A stretch of 64,000 nucleotides of DNA from Durusdinium trenchii (taxonomy: Eukaryota; Sar; Dinophyceae; Suessiales; Symbiodiniaceae). The notes under the pieces are model-generated. The model did no database searches and was not told where the DNA came from. It was given only the letters and a program-made list of their open reading frames with translations. Every line of letters starts with the position of its first letter. The stretch's first letter is position 1. Location: positions 100,265 to 164,264 of the forward strand of contig CAXAMN010013903.1 of NCBI GenBank assembly GCA_963970005.1, given 5' to 3'. Position numbers and translations under genes: made by a program. Positions 40,538-52,400 of the stretch are shown in pieces.

Positions 40538-41905
40538 TTCCCTTCCTCCAGGGCCTGGGGGTCGTTGTCTGGGTTTGAGCTACCCATATCTACCAAAGGC
40601 CAACACATCAACACATGAAGCTTCACCAAATCATGTACATCACCACGCGCCAACCAAAACCGATCAAAACCGTCGGCATCACATGTCGGCATCACACTGT
40701 CCCCACACGAACCACTCACATCACATCTTGTTGTCCTTCTTCACGCCACAAGGACCCGAACCCGTGACCTGACCCGTCACGCAATCCCGGCGTTGGGACC
40801 GGGAAACGGCCGCGTGAACGCCGAAGCACGTCGACGGCAGCAGGTAGATTCGGTAGATATAGCACCACACAGACAACGGCAAGAAGCACCAAAACAACGA
40901 AGCCAAAGCCAAAGTCGTCCAAACCCAAGCGAGAATTGCAAGCCGCTTGCGACCCAGGCGACCTTGCGCCATGCTCTTGGCATCGGAAACGAATGCTCAA
41001 AAAGGATTCTGTTCGTGTGAGAGGTCTGCAAGATTCGATCGCGATCCAAAAACATGTCTTTCAAAAGGCTGTGATTTCGGGAGGCGGACGGGTGTCCACA
41101 TGGTCTTGGATGGTATGGAACGTAGCTGTTTCTTTGCTTGGGAAGGTCCGGGCACTGGCATCCTTCCGTTTCACAGGTCCTTCCATCTCTCCAGCCTAGC
41201 GGAGTACCTGCTGCGTTCCTTCGTGGTGTGTCGCGCCCGCAGCCGGTGCCGCGGAGTTCCATCTTCGGAGGCTCCGAGGCTGTCAGGGCCCCGTTTGCAC
41301 CGCTGTCCGTGGAGCTCCAAGACTCCGAAGGCACCAAACTGACCGCTTCGGAATCCATGCGAACGCCACGCACCGGTGCACCGATCCAGGCCGAGTCCGG
41401 GCATTGGAGATGGCTGGAGGCTGGACCGAGGGACGGGCAACGACTGGGTCGTCTGGACGCCACGCGACCGGTCAGAACCGCCCGTCCGTCCGTCCGTTCC
41501 GCGTGGCCCACCCAGGCGGCCCTACCCTAGCTCTCCATAGCTGTTTGCTTTGAAGCTGAAAGGACCTCTTCAGGACCTGAATTGGACCCCAAAAACAGGG
41601 GTCTGACGACTGGGTTCCTTCCGTCTCTGCACTCCACTCCGACCGGCGTGGACCCGAAAGGACCGGTCGAGGTGTGCGACCAGTTGGGCTGGCCATTCCC
41701 TCTGCTTCAGAAACCAGAACACTTCAAGACTGTCCTGAAAATGCCTATAGGTGTTTGGCCTCCTTCTACTGCTAAATAGGATCAAAATAGGCATCTTTTC
41801 CGTTCAGAGTAGTGGATTTCACTGACTTAGCGGCCAAGTCCGTCCTTGGAATTATACCAAGTTCCATCCTTCGAGGGGCTTGAACCGGCCGAACCCCGGC
41901 CTCAC
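40538..41905. other. Intron or spacer of copy A, GC-rich in part
   Basis: Frames are open on both strands around 40777-41530 in GC-rich DNA, with a (CCGT)n-like patch at about 41484-41499. No frame is clearly best. Part may be coding, but I cannot support a call. Confidence 0.35.
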
Positions 41906-42012
41906 ATGCATCTTGTGCGTGTTGCGATCGGGAGGACCGGGGATACCAGCGGGCATCGAATGGTGCTTTCGCTCCATGGAATGGTGAGGCTCCATCAAAG
42001 GCTCTTGATCAC
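41906..42012 (-). CDS. Duplicated gene copy A, internal exon
   Basis: The exon is bounded by AG before GTGATC (42012) and GTGAGG after CAT (41906) and is 107 bases. The copy B exon (48431-48534) has the same two borders and is 104 bases, a whole-codon difference. Only one frame is open in both: DQEPLMEPHHSMERKHHSMP here and DEEPLMDPRSSMEPGRLPAD in copy B, both ending PPDR..TH...H. The product is hydrophilic and His/Pro/Met-rich, of unknown function. Confidence 0.62.
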
Positions 42013-42456
42013 CTTGGTCGGACCAGCTCTATGGGTGCGAAGGGAAAAAATCCAACCCAACAGCTTAATCCCCAGCTCAGCTGGCCATGAATCCGCCTAG
42101 CCAAAGCAATGGCAATGGCAGCATCACAAGTTCCCCATGCGACTTTGCCAGGCCATGCTGTTTTCAAAAGTGTGAACCTATGAATTCCAATGTGCCAATA
42201 CCAACACAGGAGACCCTGCAAATCACTTACGTAAATAAAGCCCCCCTGCTGTTTTCGCCTGGGCCGTTTGGCGGCTAAGGTCCACGTTCTCGCATGAACG
42301 TGTCCCGCGACTGTCCCACGACCCAATAAGAACCTCCTCACTGCCGCGAAACCCTCGCGCAAAGGGGGCTCGGTTTCTAGACACCCTCACGCAGGCTGGA
42401 GAAAAACGGCCTGCATATAGTGTGATCGAGCAGATGGCCTTCCAACAAGAAGGTCA

Positions 42457-42580
42457 TACCTGGAACCCCAAACAACCAGAAAGAAATGGATGTTTTCCCA
42501 AACAACCATTTCCTATGTAAAGGATTTCAATTGCCATATTGGAACAACCATTTGTTTCTAGTTGTTTGGGGTTCCAGGTA
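42457..42580. mobile_element. Family H element, copy 1
   Basis: TACCTGGAACCCCAAACAAC at the left and GTTGTTTGGGGTTCCAGGTA at the right are perfect inverted ends; the full arms of about 34 bases have two or three mismatches. Compared base by base by eye with the reverse complement of 57484-57607, the body shows no difference. TA flanks both sides of the CCTGG...CCAGG core. Confidence 0.9.
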
Positions 42581-42666
42581 GAAAAGGAAATGACGAGCAG
42601 GCAGGGACATAGGAACCCATAGCACCCTGTGTGTGTGTGTGTTTTTTGCTTGAAAGGAAAAGGCAC

Positions 42667-42752
42667 TCCAAGAAGCATTGCTCTTCTTGAACAATCAAGT
42701 GCGGCTTGGACTTCTTCTTTCGGCCAAGATCCTTGAGATCCTTCACCTGCAC
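42667..42752 (-). CDS. Duplicated gene copy A, 86-base exon
   Basis: AG precedes GTGCAGG and GTGCC follows. Copy B (48787-48872) has exactly the same length and borders. Two frames are open in both copies: VQVKDLKDLGRKKKSKPHL then IVQEEQCFLE, or AGEGSQGSWPKEEVQAALDC then SRRAMLLG. Neither shows a clear excess of silent changes, so the frame is open to doubt, but the equal length and equal borders support a spliced exon. Function is unknown. Confidence 0.55.
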
Positions 42753-43671
42753 CTGGTTGACCTCGCAATTTTCTCATGCGAAATGAACATGTTCCAGTGC
42801 TGAGAATCAGCTAACTTGCTGCTAGATTGTAGATGCTAAATTGTGCATTAAAATATAATTGGCACCATCAGCATCTTTCGCAACCGGCTGAGCGAAACTT
42901 GTTACACTGCTGGATCATCTTGCAAACAAACAAGCAAACACTCACATTTCACTCACACTTCGGCTCGACACCATAGAACATGTCTTCCTGCCAAATTCCA
43001 CTTTGCAAATAAAGCGAGCATGCACAGGACCATCCATTGCTGGCGTTGAAGATGTGTTTTTCGTCGTTCCTGGTTATCCCTTGAAGAGGAAGTCTCAAGA
43101 CACTGGAAGCTGTCCTCCAAAAGGAAGTGATGCAAGCTGTCCTAGTCGGTGATGCAACTGTGTCTGAAGCTGCTGAGTGTGCACCGCCGATTGAAGCCAG
43201 GCGCCCCGACCCCATGAGCTCCGTCAGGGACAATGGAGTTCCATTCCTGCGACGGAGGTTGTTTTCACAGAAAAACACCGGCAGCTTGATGAGTGTTTTT
43301 TTGGGGGGGAACCCAAGATTTTCTGGGTCATCCAGGACGAAGACGTGAGTCGGGAACGAAGACGTCTTAAGTGATATTCAACAGGATGAAAAGGCTATCC
43401 CCACTTGTCTTCCCTTTGGGGATCGGAGATCGCCCTGCGCCAAGCGCAGTTCCAGTTTCTACTCTGCTTCCCTCAAAGTCTGAAGGCGGAAGTGGAGATG
43501 GCCGAAGTGGGCCGCCCAGGGAAGACTCTTTTTGGTCAAACAGGTAGTTGGCTTTGATGTGAGTCTGTCATTTAGCAAGCAATTGGGCTACGAAAAAAGC
43601 CCGGCAGCTCGTTACATGGACCATGTTCCTCCAGGTTTTGATGCAAAGTCCAGAGACTAAGGAGAAAGTCC
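42753..43671. other. Possible further exons of copy A, unresolved
   Basis: Words such as TTGGCACCATCAGCATCTTT (42860) also occur in copy B (TGGCATGACCAGCATCTTTT, 48910), so the duplication extends here. A minus frame at 42949-43278 is open (AACITSFWRTASSVLRLPLQ) without a match in copy B. Confidence 0.4.
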
Positions 43672-43772
43672 ACCCTAGAAGTCCAAAGACTATATTTTGA
43701 CCGGCTAAAGTAAAGGAACTTCCCTTTCAGGTCCCCTAAAGACCATTCTTTTTGTAGTCTTTGACTCTCAGG
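43672..43772. mobile_element. Family G element
   Basis: CCCTAGAAGTCCAAAGACTA on the left is partly complementary to TAGTCTTTGACTCTCAGGG on the right. The internal words TTTTGACCGGCTAAAGTAAA and CCATTCTTT are shared with 30005-30107. Confidence 0.68.
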
Positions 43773-44390
43773 GTCCAGAGACTCCTTCTTTGCAGTCTCA
43801 CTTCGTACTGAGCAGTCCGTCAGTCGTCAGTCCTGCGTATCGGGTCCAGTGCTCGCGACACACGCGCTGTCAGCCACACGAGCGCTTGCGCCACAACCCA
43901 TTATATAGTTGAAGGCACCGGGGACTCTGCAGGCGATGGAACTGGATGTGGCCTCCAACCTAATAGCAATGGTTAATTCGAGGGCCTACCCGCCTTGAGA
44001 CTGGACTAGTGACATTGGCCAACCACTTCCTTGAGCCTCAAAACTGCTGAGCTCAGCTTCCCAGCAGTTCCCAAACACCACAGGACGCGGCGGACGGGCA
44101 TGTCGTGCATGTCCTGCAATTTTGGGACATGAATCTGAAAGGATGAAGCGTGCATGTCGTCTCTGTCCTTTCGAATTTGAGTCTCACCTACCCGGCTGAG
44201 TCACATCGCTGCCACTGAACCAACGACACATGTTTCGACAGACACGTCCAACGTCCCTGAAGGAGCATCCGAGATGCACGTGCGCGACACCCACACGAAT
44301 GAATCCCTCAGAGTCATTTTGACCGCAGATGGCTTACCAGACGTTAGTGAGGCATTCATGCACGGCCCTGCTCGAGCAGGTCGTGGTTGT
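43773..44390. other. No supported gene
   Basis: GCATGTCGTGCATGTCCTGC and CGTGCATGTCGTCTCTGTCC are local direct repeats (44098-44165). The right end leads into the reverse transcriptase remnant. Confidence 0.4.
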
Positions 44391-44625
44391 CAAACTTCAC
44401 GATGTGTTGGGTCCATGGCATGGTCGAAGCACTTTTCGTCTTTGGTCCAGGAAATTGGTTTGACATCATCCACGACCGAGGCATGTTTCTTTGTTGAAGT
44501 TCACGTGACAAAAACAAAAGTGTGCCTGTTTTGCTCCTCATGAGGTTGACGATTTGCTCATTGCAGGTTCTGAGGCAGGTTATGCAAGCTTTGGAGAAGC
44601 ATGTGAAGATCCAAAATCGATGCCC
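44391..44625 (+). pseudogene. Ty1/copia-like reverse transcriptase fragment, frameshifted
   Basis: One frame reads AWSKHFSSLVQEIGLTSSTT then EACFFVEVHVTKTKVCLF; a frame change near 44538 leads into VDDLLIAGSEAGYASFG. This is the arrangement of the copia reverse transcriptase palm: a tryptophan after the YGLxxAPR-type motif, GL.SS..E.C.F, and the catalytic VDD of the (Y/H)VDDLLI.G box. The change of frame, later stops and missing upstream and downstream domains show a dead fragment. It lies between the two copies of the duplicated gene, on the opposite strand. Confidence 0.62.
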
Positions 44626-44639
44626 TGAAGGTGATCAGG

Positions 44640-46264
44640 TTGCTTCCGCACCTTCTTGGCCTTCTCGAATCTTCTCACCACGACGACCTGCCTCTCCATC
44701 ACACCAGTCAAAACCAATCTCCTCTGGCTTCTTCTTCATGAATTGTCACATCCGGATTTGGCTTGACCGTTGACTTGACCGTGAAGTCAAAGTCCTCAGC
44801 CTGATGACGCCAGTGCTTGCTGCTGTTGCTGGTGGTTCAGTGTCCAACATCAACCCACATGTCCACCTGAGAAGATCGCTTCGATGTCGAGCGTATGGAG
44901 TGTCTTGGGGAGACAGGATGTTGCGAACCTGGAACGACGACTGCGGAAAGATCTTTCAAAGGCAGATGAGCGACACCGAACCAGAAGGAGCAACAGAGCA
45001 GGTCTGAGAATGTTCAGCAGCTCGAGAAGTTGTCTTCAGCGAACAGTTCACCACGCTCTCCGAAAAAATAGTCGTTGGAGTGCGCTGAGAAAGCATGTGT
45101 TTCTCTGAGGGTCAAAACCCAAAAACTCGGGTTGAACAAACTGGGCTGGCATGGATATCACCCTACCACAGCTTCACAGCAGGCTACGCTTCAACCAATC
45201 TCCAGGGTTCAAAAATATCCACGAACATATGCGATCCATCTATTTGATGGTCGCCTGGTTGAAAACAACACTTGGACTTGACTTGGTCATTTTTATAAGT
45301 CACAAAGCCACACGCAGCCAAGCCAGGCTGTTTGGGTATTTTGGGGTTGAAAACCAGAAAGAACCGCCTCCCGGATCCTGTCGTCGACTCCCAACTCCTT
45401 CCTCCCGCATGCGGTGCCCGGTGCTGACAACGCACGCGGTGACCGCCAGACTCCGAACTCAGGAGAGTCTTTCACACCAAAAACGGGTTCGGCAACAAAA
45501 AGAAAACATGTTTCGTTCGTGTTATGTGGTAAAAACATCATACTCCTGCCCTCATGTCCAGCCGGCAGAACAGCTCCATGATGACTCCTCTCCCTTTCCC
45601 AGACCTCCTTTTTTCAGACCTCATCTCACCGGACCTCGTCTCACCGAGCCCTTGGGGTTTGGCCTTTTTGCGTCTCCTCGCCTCGGGTGACCTGAGCCTT
45701 GCCTCCACGCCTTCCGTGCCTGTCGGGAGGGAGTCTGGCCACGCCATCCGACAGGAAATGGCCTGAATCCGAATCAGGAATCCTGCCATGGACCAGCTCC
45801 CGAAACTGGACATTGTGAGAGGATAGAACGTCTCATCCTAGGGTCAGACGCATCTTCTAAATGCGTGCAACCTGTGCGTGCGCGTCTTTAAGACTACCAC
45901 AACCTACCCACGTTCTTGACCTACATCTCCACAGTCTTAGAGGCATCTTGAACTTCAACGAGGTGTTCAGAGTTAAGACAAACAAAAATCACAGTCATGT
46001 CTGGGCCTTCTCATATTTTCTGCCGCTTTCTGCCGGTCGCTTTCTGGGTAATTCATGGCGTCGAGGTCTGCCGAAGATGCAGACTTCGCAGGGTTGGGTC
46101 AAGGGTGAATCGCTCGAAAAAACGGCCCAACGAGTTGTGTATTCGAGTCATCCACGAGTCGTACACGAGCAGACGCCCGAAATTGCCCCACCCTGCCACT
46201 CGAGGCTCTTACAATAAAATGGTGAAGGCTCCTGAGATATCATAGGAGTTGCTGTGATTTCTCA
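44640..46264. other. No firmly supported gene
   Basis: Plus frames at 44804-45281 and 45151-45690 are open and could be more of the decayed retroelement, but no integrase or RNase H motif was recognised. The block TTTTCAGACCTCATCTCACC with GGACCTCGTCTCACC (45610-45645) is a short direct repeat. Confidence 0.35.
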
Positions 46265-46474
46265 TCAGTTCAATTCTCCATTCACTTGCACTGAATCAGT
46301 TCTCCGGACTGTCAGAGACTTTCCTGGGTGTCTCCAAGCTCTTAGGACCCGGGATTTGTGGGTCTTTCGCCTCATGTACCCTCCAAAGACATACAGGACC
46401 ATTTTCTTCCATCCTCGTTGAACGGCCTGACTAGCTAGCTTACAAGTGTTGATCGAGCTGGTTGATTTCTGCAC
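46265..46474 (-). CDS. Possible exon, unknown protein
   Basis: The minus frame reads NTCKLASQAVQRGWKKMVLY, then VFGGYMRRKTHKSRVLRAW, and ends VNGELN before a stop. It is strongly basic. A CTAG/CTAGTCAG acceptor-like stretch lies inside its start. No domain was recognised. Confidence 0.27.
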   Translation of the reverse strand: MQKSTSSINTCKLASQAVQRGWKKMVLYVFGGYMRRKTHKSRVLRAWRHPGKSLTVRRTDSVQVNGELN

Positions 46475-46808
46475 CCAGGAAGAAGAGGATGCTCCGTGAA
46501 TCTGGGAGTCTCCACAGCCTGGTGGTGATGCCTTGTGGGTGCTTGAGTGCGGATGTAGCGAGCCCTACCAATGAATCAATCTCTGTGAAACAGAAAGTGA
46601 ACTAAGTGAACCTCAATTCTGTCAACGGGCGGACCATCTGGAAACCTGGTTGGATGCTTTACTTGAAAAGACCTCATCTTCTGGTCGTCGCCTGCATGAT
46701 CAGTTCCCGTACTTTTTGACCCAACTTCTTACAACCCAAAAATGGTTGTGTGGCTGGGCTCGGGGTATGTCTCAGTTGCATCTCCACCAATTCACGGGGC
46801 CTGTGTCA

Positions 46809-46860
46809 ACTCCGACCCAGCGATAGCCTCATGCCGATCGCCGGGTGACAGTGGGGACAC
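46809..46860 (-). CDS. Duplicated gene copy B, PGDRHEAIAGSEL block
   Basis: This is the counterpart of 39431-39478, with mostly silent base differences. A TTTTTCTAG acceptor-like site lies about 18 bases upstream on the minus strand, and the frame then reads NRVSPLSPGDRHEAIAGSEL and TQAP before a TGA, so here it could be a terminal exon. It lies beyond the stop of 47136-47253 as in copy A, so the relative order is kept. Confidence 0.48.
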
Positions 46861-47135
46861 TCTGTTCTAGAAAAATGTGCGCTCTTGCGACAAAAATACA
46901 CTTGCCAAATGGGAGCTGGACCTGAGTGGGGCTTGCTGTGTGCCCTTGCGACCAGCTCATGCCTTGAAATTCTCAGCTGCTAAGCGGTCCAGCGGGCGCA
47001 CGGAGCGAGCAAAAACTTTAAAAAAAAACTGGCAGGGTCCGCCTTATGCATTCCAATTTGGCTAGTCGAAAAGGTTAAGCCATACCCCAAGGAGAAAGGC
47101 ATGAATCCAATGGAAGGAGCTTCAAGGAACACACC

Positions 47136-47253
47136 CTAGGTGCACTCATCCTTGAGCTCCATGATCATTTCATACACATCCCGCTTCCCATCCACCCTGG
47201 TGGCAAAGTCTTCAGGGTCTTGCTCCACATTCTGGAGACATAGGGAAAGCGAC
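47136..47253 (-). CDS. Duplicated gene copy B, terminal exon
   Basis: AG of CTTGCGCAG precedes GTCGCTT. The frame reads SLSLCLQNVEQDPEDFATRV and DGKRDVYEMIMELKDECT, then TAG. The copy A exon ends two codons earlier. The shared core is TRVD.KRD.YEMIM.LKD. It is an acidic/basic helical tail of unknown function. Confidence 0.62.
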
Positions 47254-47317
47254 CTGCGCAAGGTAGGTGGCGGACGAACCTTGTGATCTTGATGGGGGAG
47301 CTGCGATCGTATTCATG

Positions 47318-47358
47318 TATCCATGATCATTCGATCATCCATGATCATTCGATCTGAT
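47318..47358. repeat. CCATGATCATTCGATC direct repeat
   Basis: Two adjacent copies of a 17-base unit containing TGATCATTCGATCA palindromic steps, followed by ATCTGATCA. Confidence 0.75.
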
Positions 47359-47359
47359 C

Positions 47360-48430
47360 ACAACTTCGAACAATCTCCCTCTGACGCTTCGATGGTCATC
47401 CACCTCTGTTGGTCGGAACCTTTTGTCGAACCTCTTGTCCCGTTGCTGGAACAGGCAGAAAGAACAGAAACAAAAGAGTATAGAAACACCACTGAGACTC
47501 TAGTCAGAGTCTGGGACATGGTTCCACACCTGTGGACCCATCCAGCTTTCTCATCTGTTCCTGTTCCTTTGACCATCCACAGTTTTTGCCCTGAATAGAT
47601 GGCTTTCTGCGAAAGGATAGCATGTGGAATAGCCACTGACCGTTTTTTTGGGAACGTTGGGTCCTATTGGAAGTACCCAAGGTGAAATAGACAAAGATGG
47701 AAATCCACTTCACCAAGTGGAATAGCCAAAGGAGTACTATCTAACCGGTTCTTGCTAGCAGCCCTCCTATCGTTTCCAAACCCCTGCCCTGTCCCCGCGC
47801 GCGATTTTTCAAGCAGTCAGTACATCGACCGTCCATCCGCACGACATGCCCTGGCTTTTGTGGTTCACTCCACCAGCAGTGCATCCCAAATTGGCCCCTA
47901 AACTGGTTGAACTCTGAAAAATGCATCGCCGACTTTGAGGATGGACATAGCAAGGAGAGGCTATCTCTCCATCTCAAGAAGCTGAGCTCAAAATGAGGGG
48001 ATCCCTATCTGGTCAGTGAATTCCTCTCCCGGTTTCAGGCAGTATTCACCTGATAGAACCTGAAAATGGACCTTTTGAAAGACAAATTCCTCTACAACTC
48101 AGTGGTTTTGGGGTTCCATGTGTATCCACCTAATTGAGGATCTTGCACTTGGCTGCGGCTCCACAAAAAGTAATATCCGTCCACAAGTGTTTGGTTTCCT
48201 TTGCCTGCAAGTCAATATGGCTTCACTGGATTTCACTGGTGGTTTTGCAACCGCTTCCGAGTGGTCCCTTCACGCGTCTTGTTCCTACAGAGGAGACCAC
48301 ATGATCCCTTCACTTGGCCTCGCTGCAGTCCACATGATCCCCTCCATTCGACTATGACTATAAAATCTGGACACCCAAAAGGTACCAAAAATGGAGTCCG
48401 CAGATCGGACCAGCCAAAACCACGCCTCAC
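47360..48430. other. Intron or spacer of copy B
   Basis: Short frames only. No inverted-repeat element was recognised. It corresponds in position to 39966-41905 of copy A, which is about 0.76 kb longer and carries the family A and I elements. Confidence 0.45.
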
Positions 48431-48534
48431 ATGCCTCTGGTGCGTGTGGCGATCGGGAGGATGGAGGCGACCATCGGCCGGAAGTCGTCCCGGCTCCATG
48501 GAGGAACGGGGATCCATCAAAGGCTCTTCATCAC
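48431..48534 (-). CDS. Duplicated gene copy B, internal exon
   Basis: Borders are GCTCAG before GTGATG and CAT before GTGAGG, as in copy A. The frame reads DEEPLMDPRSSMEPGRLPAD then GRLHPPDRHTHQRH. It is one codon shorter than copy A. The other two frames begin with a stop, which fixes the reading frame if the borders are right. Confidence 0.62.
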
Positions 48535-48786
48535 CTGAGCGATTCATTTTTGAACAAACCAGCAACAAAGGAACACTTATGTCAAAAAATTGAAGACCTT
48601 CAATGGCCTTCAATGCTGCAAAACACCACGCGCAGGAGTAGGTGTCTGGACTCATGTCAAAGTTTCCCAGTGTGGCGGGGCAGGTTTCTTACCAGATACC
48701 GTGTTCGTGCAAAGAACACCCTTGTTACATCTCCTTTCAAGGGAGACTCCCTTCAAAGAAGACCTTCATAAGCATCAACAGTGCAC

Positions 48787-48872
48787 TGCAAGGAGCATTG
48801 CTCTTCTTGAACAATCAAGCCCAGTTTGAACTGGTTCTTCCTGCAAAGATCTTTCTGAGCATTCGCCTGCAC
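48787..48872 (-). CDS. Duplicated gene copy B, 86-base exon
   Basis: Same length and same border words (AG/GTGCAGG and CA/GTGC) as 42667-42752; 68 of 86 bases are identical by my count. The last third (about 30 bases, reading LIVQEEQC in one frame) is nearly unchanged. The two possible frames are described for copy A. Confidence 0.55.
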
Positions 48873-49144
48873 CTCAGTTTATGCTATGGATGCGCTAGGG
48901 TACAACTGGCATGACCAGCATCTTTTGCAACCCTTCGGATCCACAGCAGCAAATACAAGAACACTGAGAGGAGATATGTTTTGACAGCACAATGAAATGA
49001 TTGTGCATGTGTCGTAATTCCGCAAGAGAGCAAACGTCCCCGATTTGGAAGCAAACTGGCCATGAGTTCATCTTACTGATCGAACATCGTTTGATATCCT
49101 GGCAAAACTGCGCCACACCGCCACACTCACATGCAACAAGTACT

Positions 49145-49411
49145 TCATATGTTTGTTGGAGTACGGTGGGTGTCCAACATGGGGTCTCGAATCTGGTTGA
49201 CGTCGCTTGGAGGCTGGGCAAGCTGGTAGCACCACATGTCTCGCGGCGTCAGGTCGTATGTGCCCGTCAGCGAGTCTTCCATCGAAGGCGAGGGTTGGAG
49301 CTGTTTCAGCAGCACCAGCGAGACCGAGACCGAGACCGAGACCGAGGCCGTTAGCGCGCCCAGCGACCACACCATCTGCTTTTGGAAAGCCTTCGTCTTG
49401 GGGAGGGGCAA
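49145..49411 (-). CDS. Possible exon with a membrane-like segment
   Basis: The minus frame reads KAFQKQMVWSLGALTASVSV, more VS repeats from a (GAGACC)n tract at about 49318-49348, then MEDSLTGTYDLTPRDMWCYQ and PPSDVNQIRDPM before a stop. The hydrophobic run could be a membrane segment, or just the repeat. It lies upstream of copy B on the same strand and could be an early exon of that gene, but copy A shows no counterpart. Confidence 0.33.
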   Translation of the reverse strand: MPLPKTKAFQKQMVWSLGALTASVSVSVSVSLVLLKQLQPSPSMEDSLTGTYDLTPRDMWCYQLAQPPSDVNQIRDPMLDTHRTPTNI

Positions 49412-52400
49412 TGAAGTCCCAGTCCTGGACGTTTGTTTTCGAAGCTGTAGACGTTTGAGTGCAGTTGAGGCGGTGTCTTTTCAGCGTTTGGCGGTTTCTT
49501 CGGTTTCAACATCTGGCAGCACCCTGCCGCTGCACTGAGCCAGTTCGCACCGATACCCAGTGGCGAACGCAGCGTGCGCCACCGACCACGCAGCTCCAAA
49601 GCGCTCCAAAGCGTGACACCAACACCGGCAGTTCGTCTTTTCCCTGCACCAGCAAGACCCACCAGAAACATCCGAATTCACCACACATCCAAGTTTTGCT
49701 GGAGCCCTCACGAATCAGAAGTTGGGGCACCAAATGTCTCTGAAACAAGGCTTACAGATAGGAAGATTTGGGAATGACATGGGGAAATGCCGTGAATCGT
49801 CGGTCGGTCCCTTTCACCGTGGAAACGACCCAGTGGACTAGACCGCAGTGGACCAGACCTCCGGGATGTGATGGCGTCTGGAATCAGAGGGAGACCTGTC
49901 TGGGTGTGTTAAAGCCTAGCGATGGCCCCCAACCTAAGAGCGATGGCCTCCAACCTGGTGACGGGTCACTAGCCATGGCCAACTGAAGAGCGACCTGGGA
50001 GACCTCCCAGGCGTGACGTCACCCGAACCCGCTGGAATGTTCGGTTCGGTTCCGAGGGTGACCAGTCGACGGAACCGAATGGCTGGGCGAGAGCTGGGGT
50101 GTCCACCGGACTCAATCAACACACACACGGTTCCTACCAGACTTTCACTTTTCTGGCGTTTTTCTGAATGCTCAAACGGCTTCGTCCTTTGTAAAGGGCG
50201 AGCGAGTTGTTTTGTACACATCTGTTTTTGGGTAAGCAATGTCTACAAGTCTACCAGGACTCTGCACAAGATCTCTCACAAGGATCTTGCGCGAAGATCA
50301 CTGTAGGCGATGTCTGGATGAGATCTGTGCAACATGTGTACATGCCTTAGTTGAAGTTAGATTCCAATACCATATCAGCCTGGTGCAGAAGTGTCAAGTT
50401 CTTCCATCCAAGTGTTGTGTGGAATCGGCGGAATCCGGTGCTTGGCCGCAGGATCGAACACCTAGATCACGGGCTCGGAACCAGGAGCATCTCGGGCTCG
50501 GGTTTCAGCGACGTCATCTCAAAAAGATTGACAACATCAATCAGCACCTCATCCGTGGGTAGTGGGTGAAAAACTGTTCACCTTCCATCCATGAGTGATT
50601 CTCGGTCTGTGGCACGACACTGTGCAAAGACTACTCAAACAAGCTGCTTGCAGCGGAAACCCGATTACAGGATCCTCCCCAATCACTGGGGTACAACCAG
50701 TGTGACTTCGCCAAGGCTGCAACGTCGTTCTTGGACGTCAAACGATCCGCTTTTTTTCTGAGCCAAGAAACGAACGAAGAGCCTTTAGCAGCGGGATTGG
50801 GGCGCTCTCTACGAACTCTTTTGGTGTTTCCAGCAAGACTCTTTCACACTGGAGTCACCTGCACTGGGGCCATCGACCAAATGGTGGGTAGGTTTTTTGC
50901 AAGCGGAAAAAAACACGAGTGGAAAACTGGCGTTTGTACGCGCGAAGGACCCGAAATGGCGAGGGAATGACGAGAGAACGCCCCAAGCTCTCCTTTCTCA
51001 ACCTTCGTCCTTCGAAGTTCGGTCCTTGTGCAGCACGTGCTGGTCCAACCTGCTGAAAGGACACCCGAGCTGCGCCGCGCCGTCTGCCCGGGCGCTGCTC
51101 GCGCTCGCGCCACAACCCATGGATCCGAAGGTCACCAAACGATGGAGTGCCAAGAATGATGCTAAGCGATGTTCAAGTTCTCAAGCTAACTAACCCATGT
51201 TGGGGACGGAATTCCATGACATGTTCCTGCAACGAACTTCCTTGAGCCTCAAAAACTGCCGCGGACGAAAGAAGATTCACATGATGGGGTCGAGAGGATC
51301 TTAAAACAACCGTAGGATCTCGTAAGGAGCTCCACATCTTTCAATGCAAAGGGGCGGAACCCGAGCCACTCAGGGGGTGCAGTTGTTGCTTGAAGAATTA
51401 GAAAAAAAATGCTATAAAATTGGAAATTTGATAAAACTGTCTCATGTCCAATTGCTTTTTTCCGCTGCCTGGGCCACCGAACACTGCTCTTGCACCACCG
51501 CTGCCAAGGGCAACTGGTCGCATAGCTCGCCAAAGGCGTCCAGCAAGTCATCCGCCTGCCGTTGAGACGTCTGCAAACGCCCCACACCGGCCACGCCTGA
51601 AGAAACCACCGGCCACGTGATGTCCGCGTGGGAATCATGGATGGCACCATCGCCCGGCTCATGCTGGTCCAAAAGAAAGCATCATGTTTGGTCGACACGA
51701 AGGCAAGAGGTTTGGTGGTCAACACCTGCCGGTGTACTTGGTCTGGAGGGGGTACGGCTTGGTGGTATGGAGCTGTTGGCGCTCCTGGGTGCCTGATATC
51801 TCCGAAGTGATGGTCAAAGGGCCAATGAATCTCCAAGAAAACCTATTGAGTGGTGCATGTCCATCCAAAATCTGCCCCAGTAGATGTTAACTCGATCTCT
51901 CAAACCCCCAAAAGCACCCCCCCCCCCAAGGTACCCTATGGTACCCACATGAGGCCACCAGCTGCCCACCCGCGAGAACCCGCTGAGCCGGCGCCTCCGA
52001 GCGGTCGTACTTGGCCTCGATCTCTCCACTGAAGCCCGTGGCTCCATACCTGCTTCGATGCGCCCAAGCCGACGTTGAGCAACCACTGGGTGACCTGGTG
52101 TGGAGACGTGGAGCAACACTCAACTAGATAGAGCAACCCCAAAAACACGAGGATTCTTCTGAAGGAGAGGACGAAGCAAAACACGAGTTGTGGGTATACC
52201 TCGTGTTCACCGGTGGTCATGCTCTCGCGATGTTGGTCATCCTTGCAGTAGATTCAGTAGATGTTCCAATAAAAAAAAAAAAGTAGGAGACCAGGAAGTC
52301 GAGCTTCAAAAAGCTTCGAGACGGCCCAGGAACATGTACACAGCTTGGGTGTATCCCTGTTCTTCGTGAGGGAAAGAGAAGTTTCGGTGCGGCATCAGAG

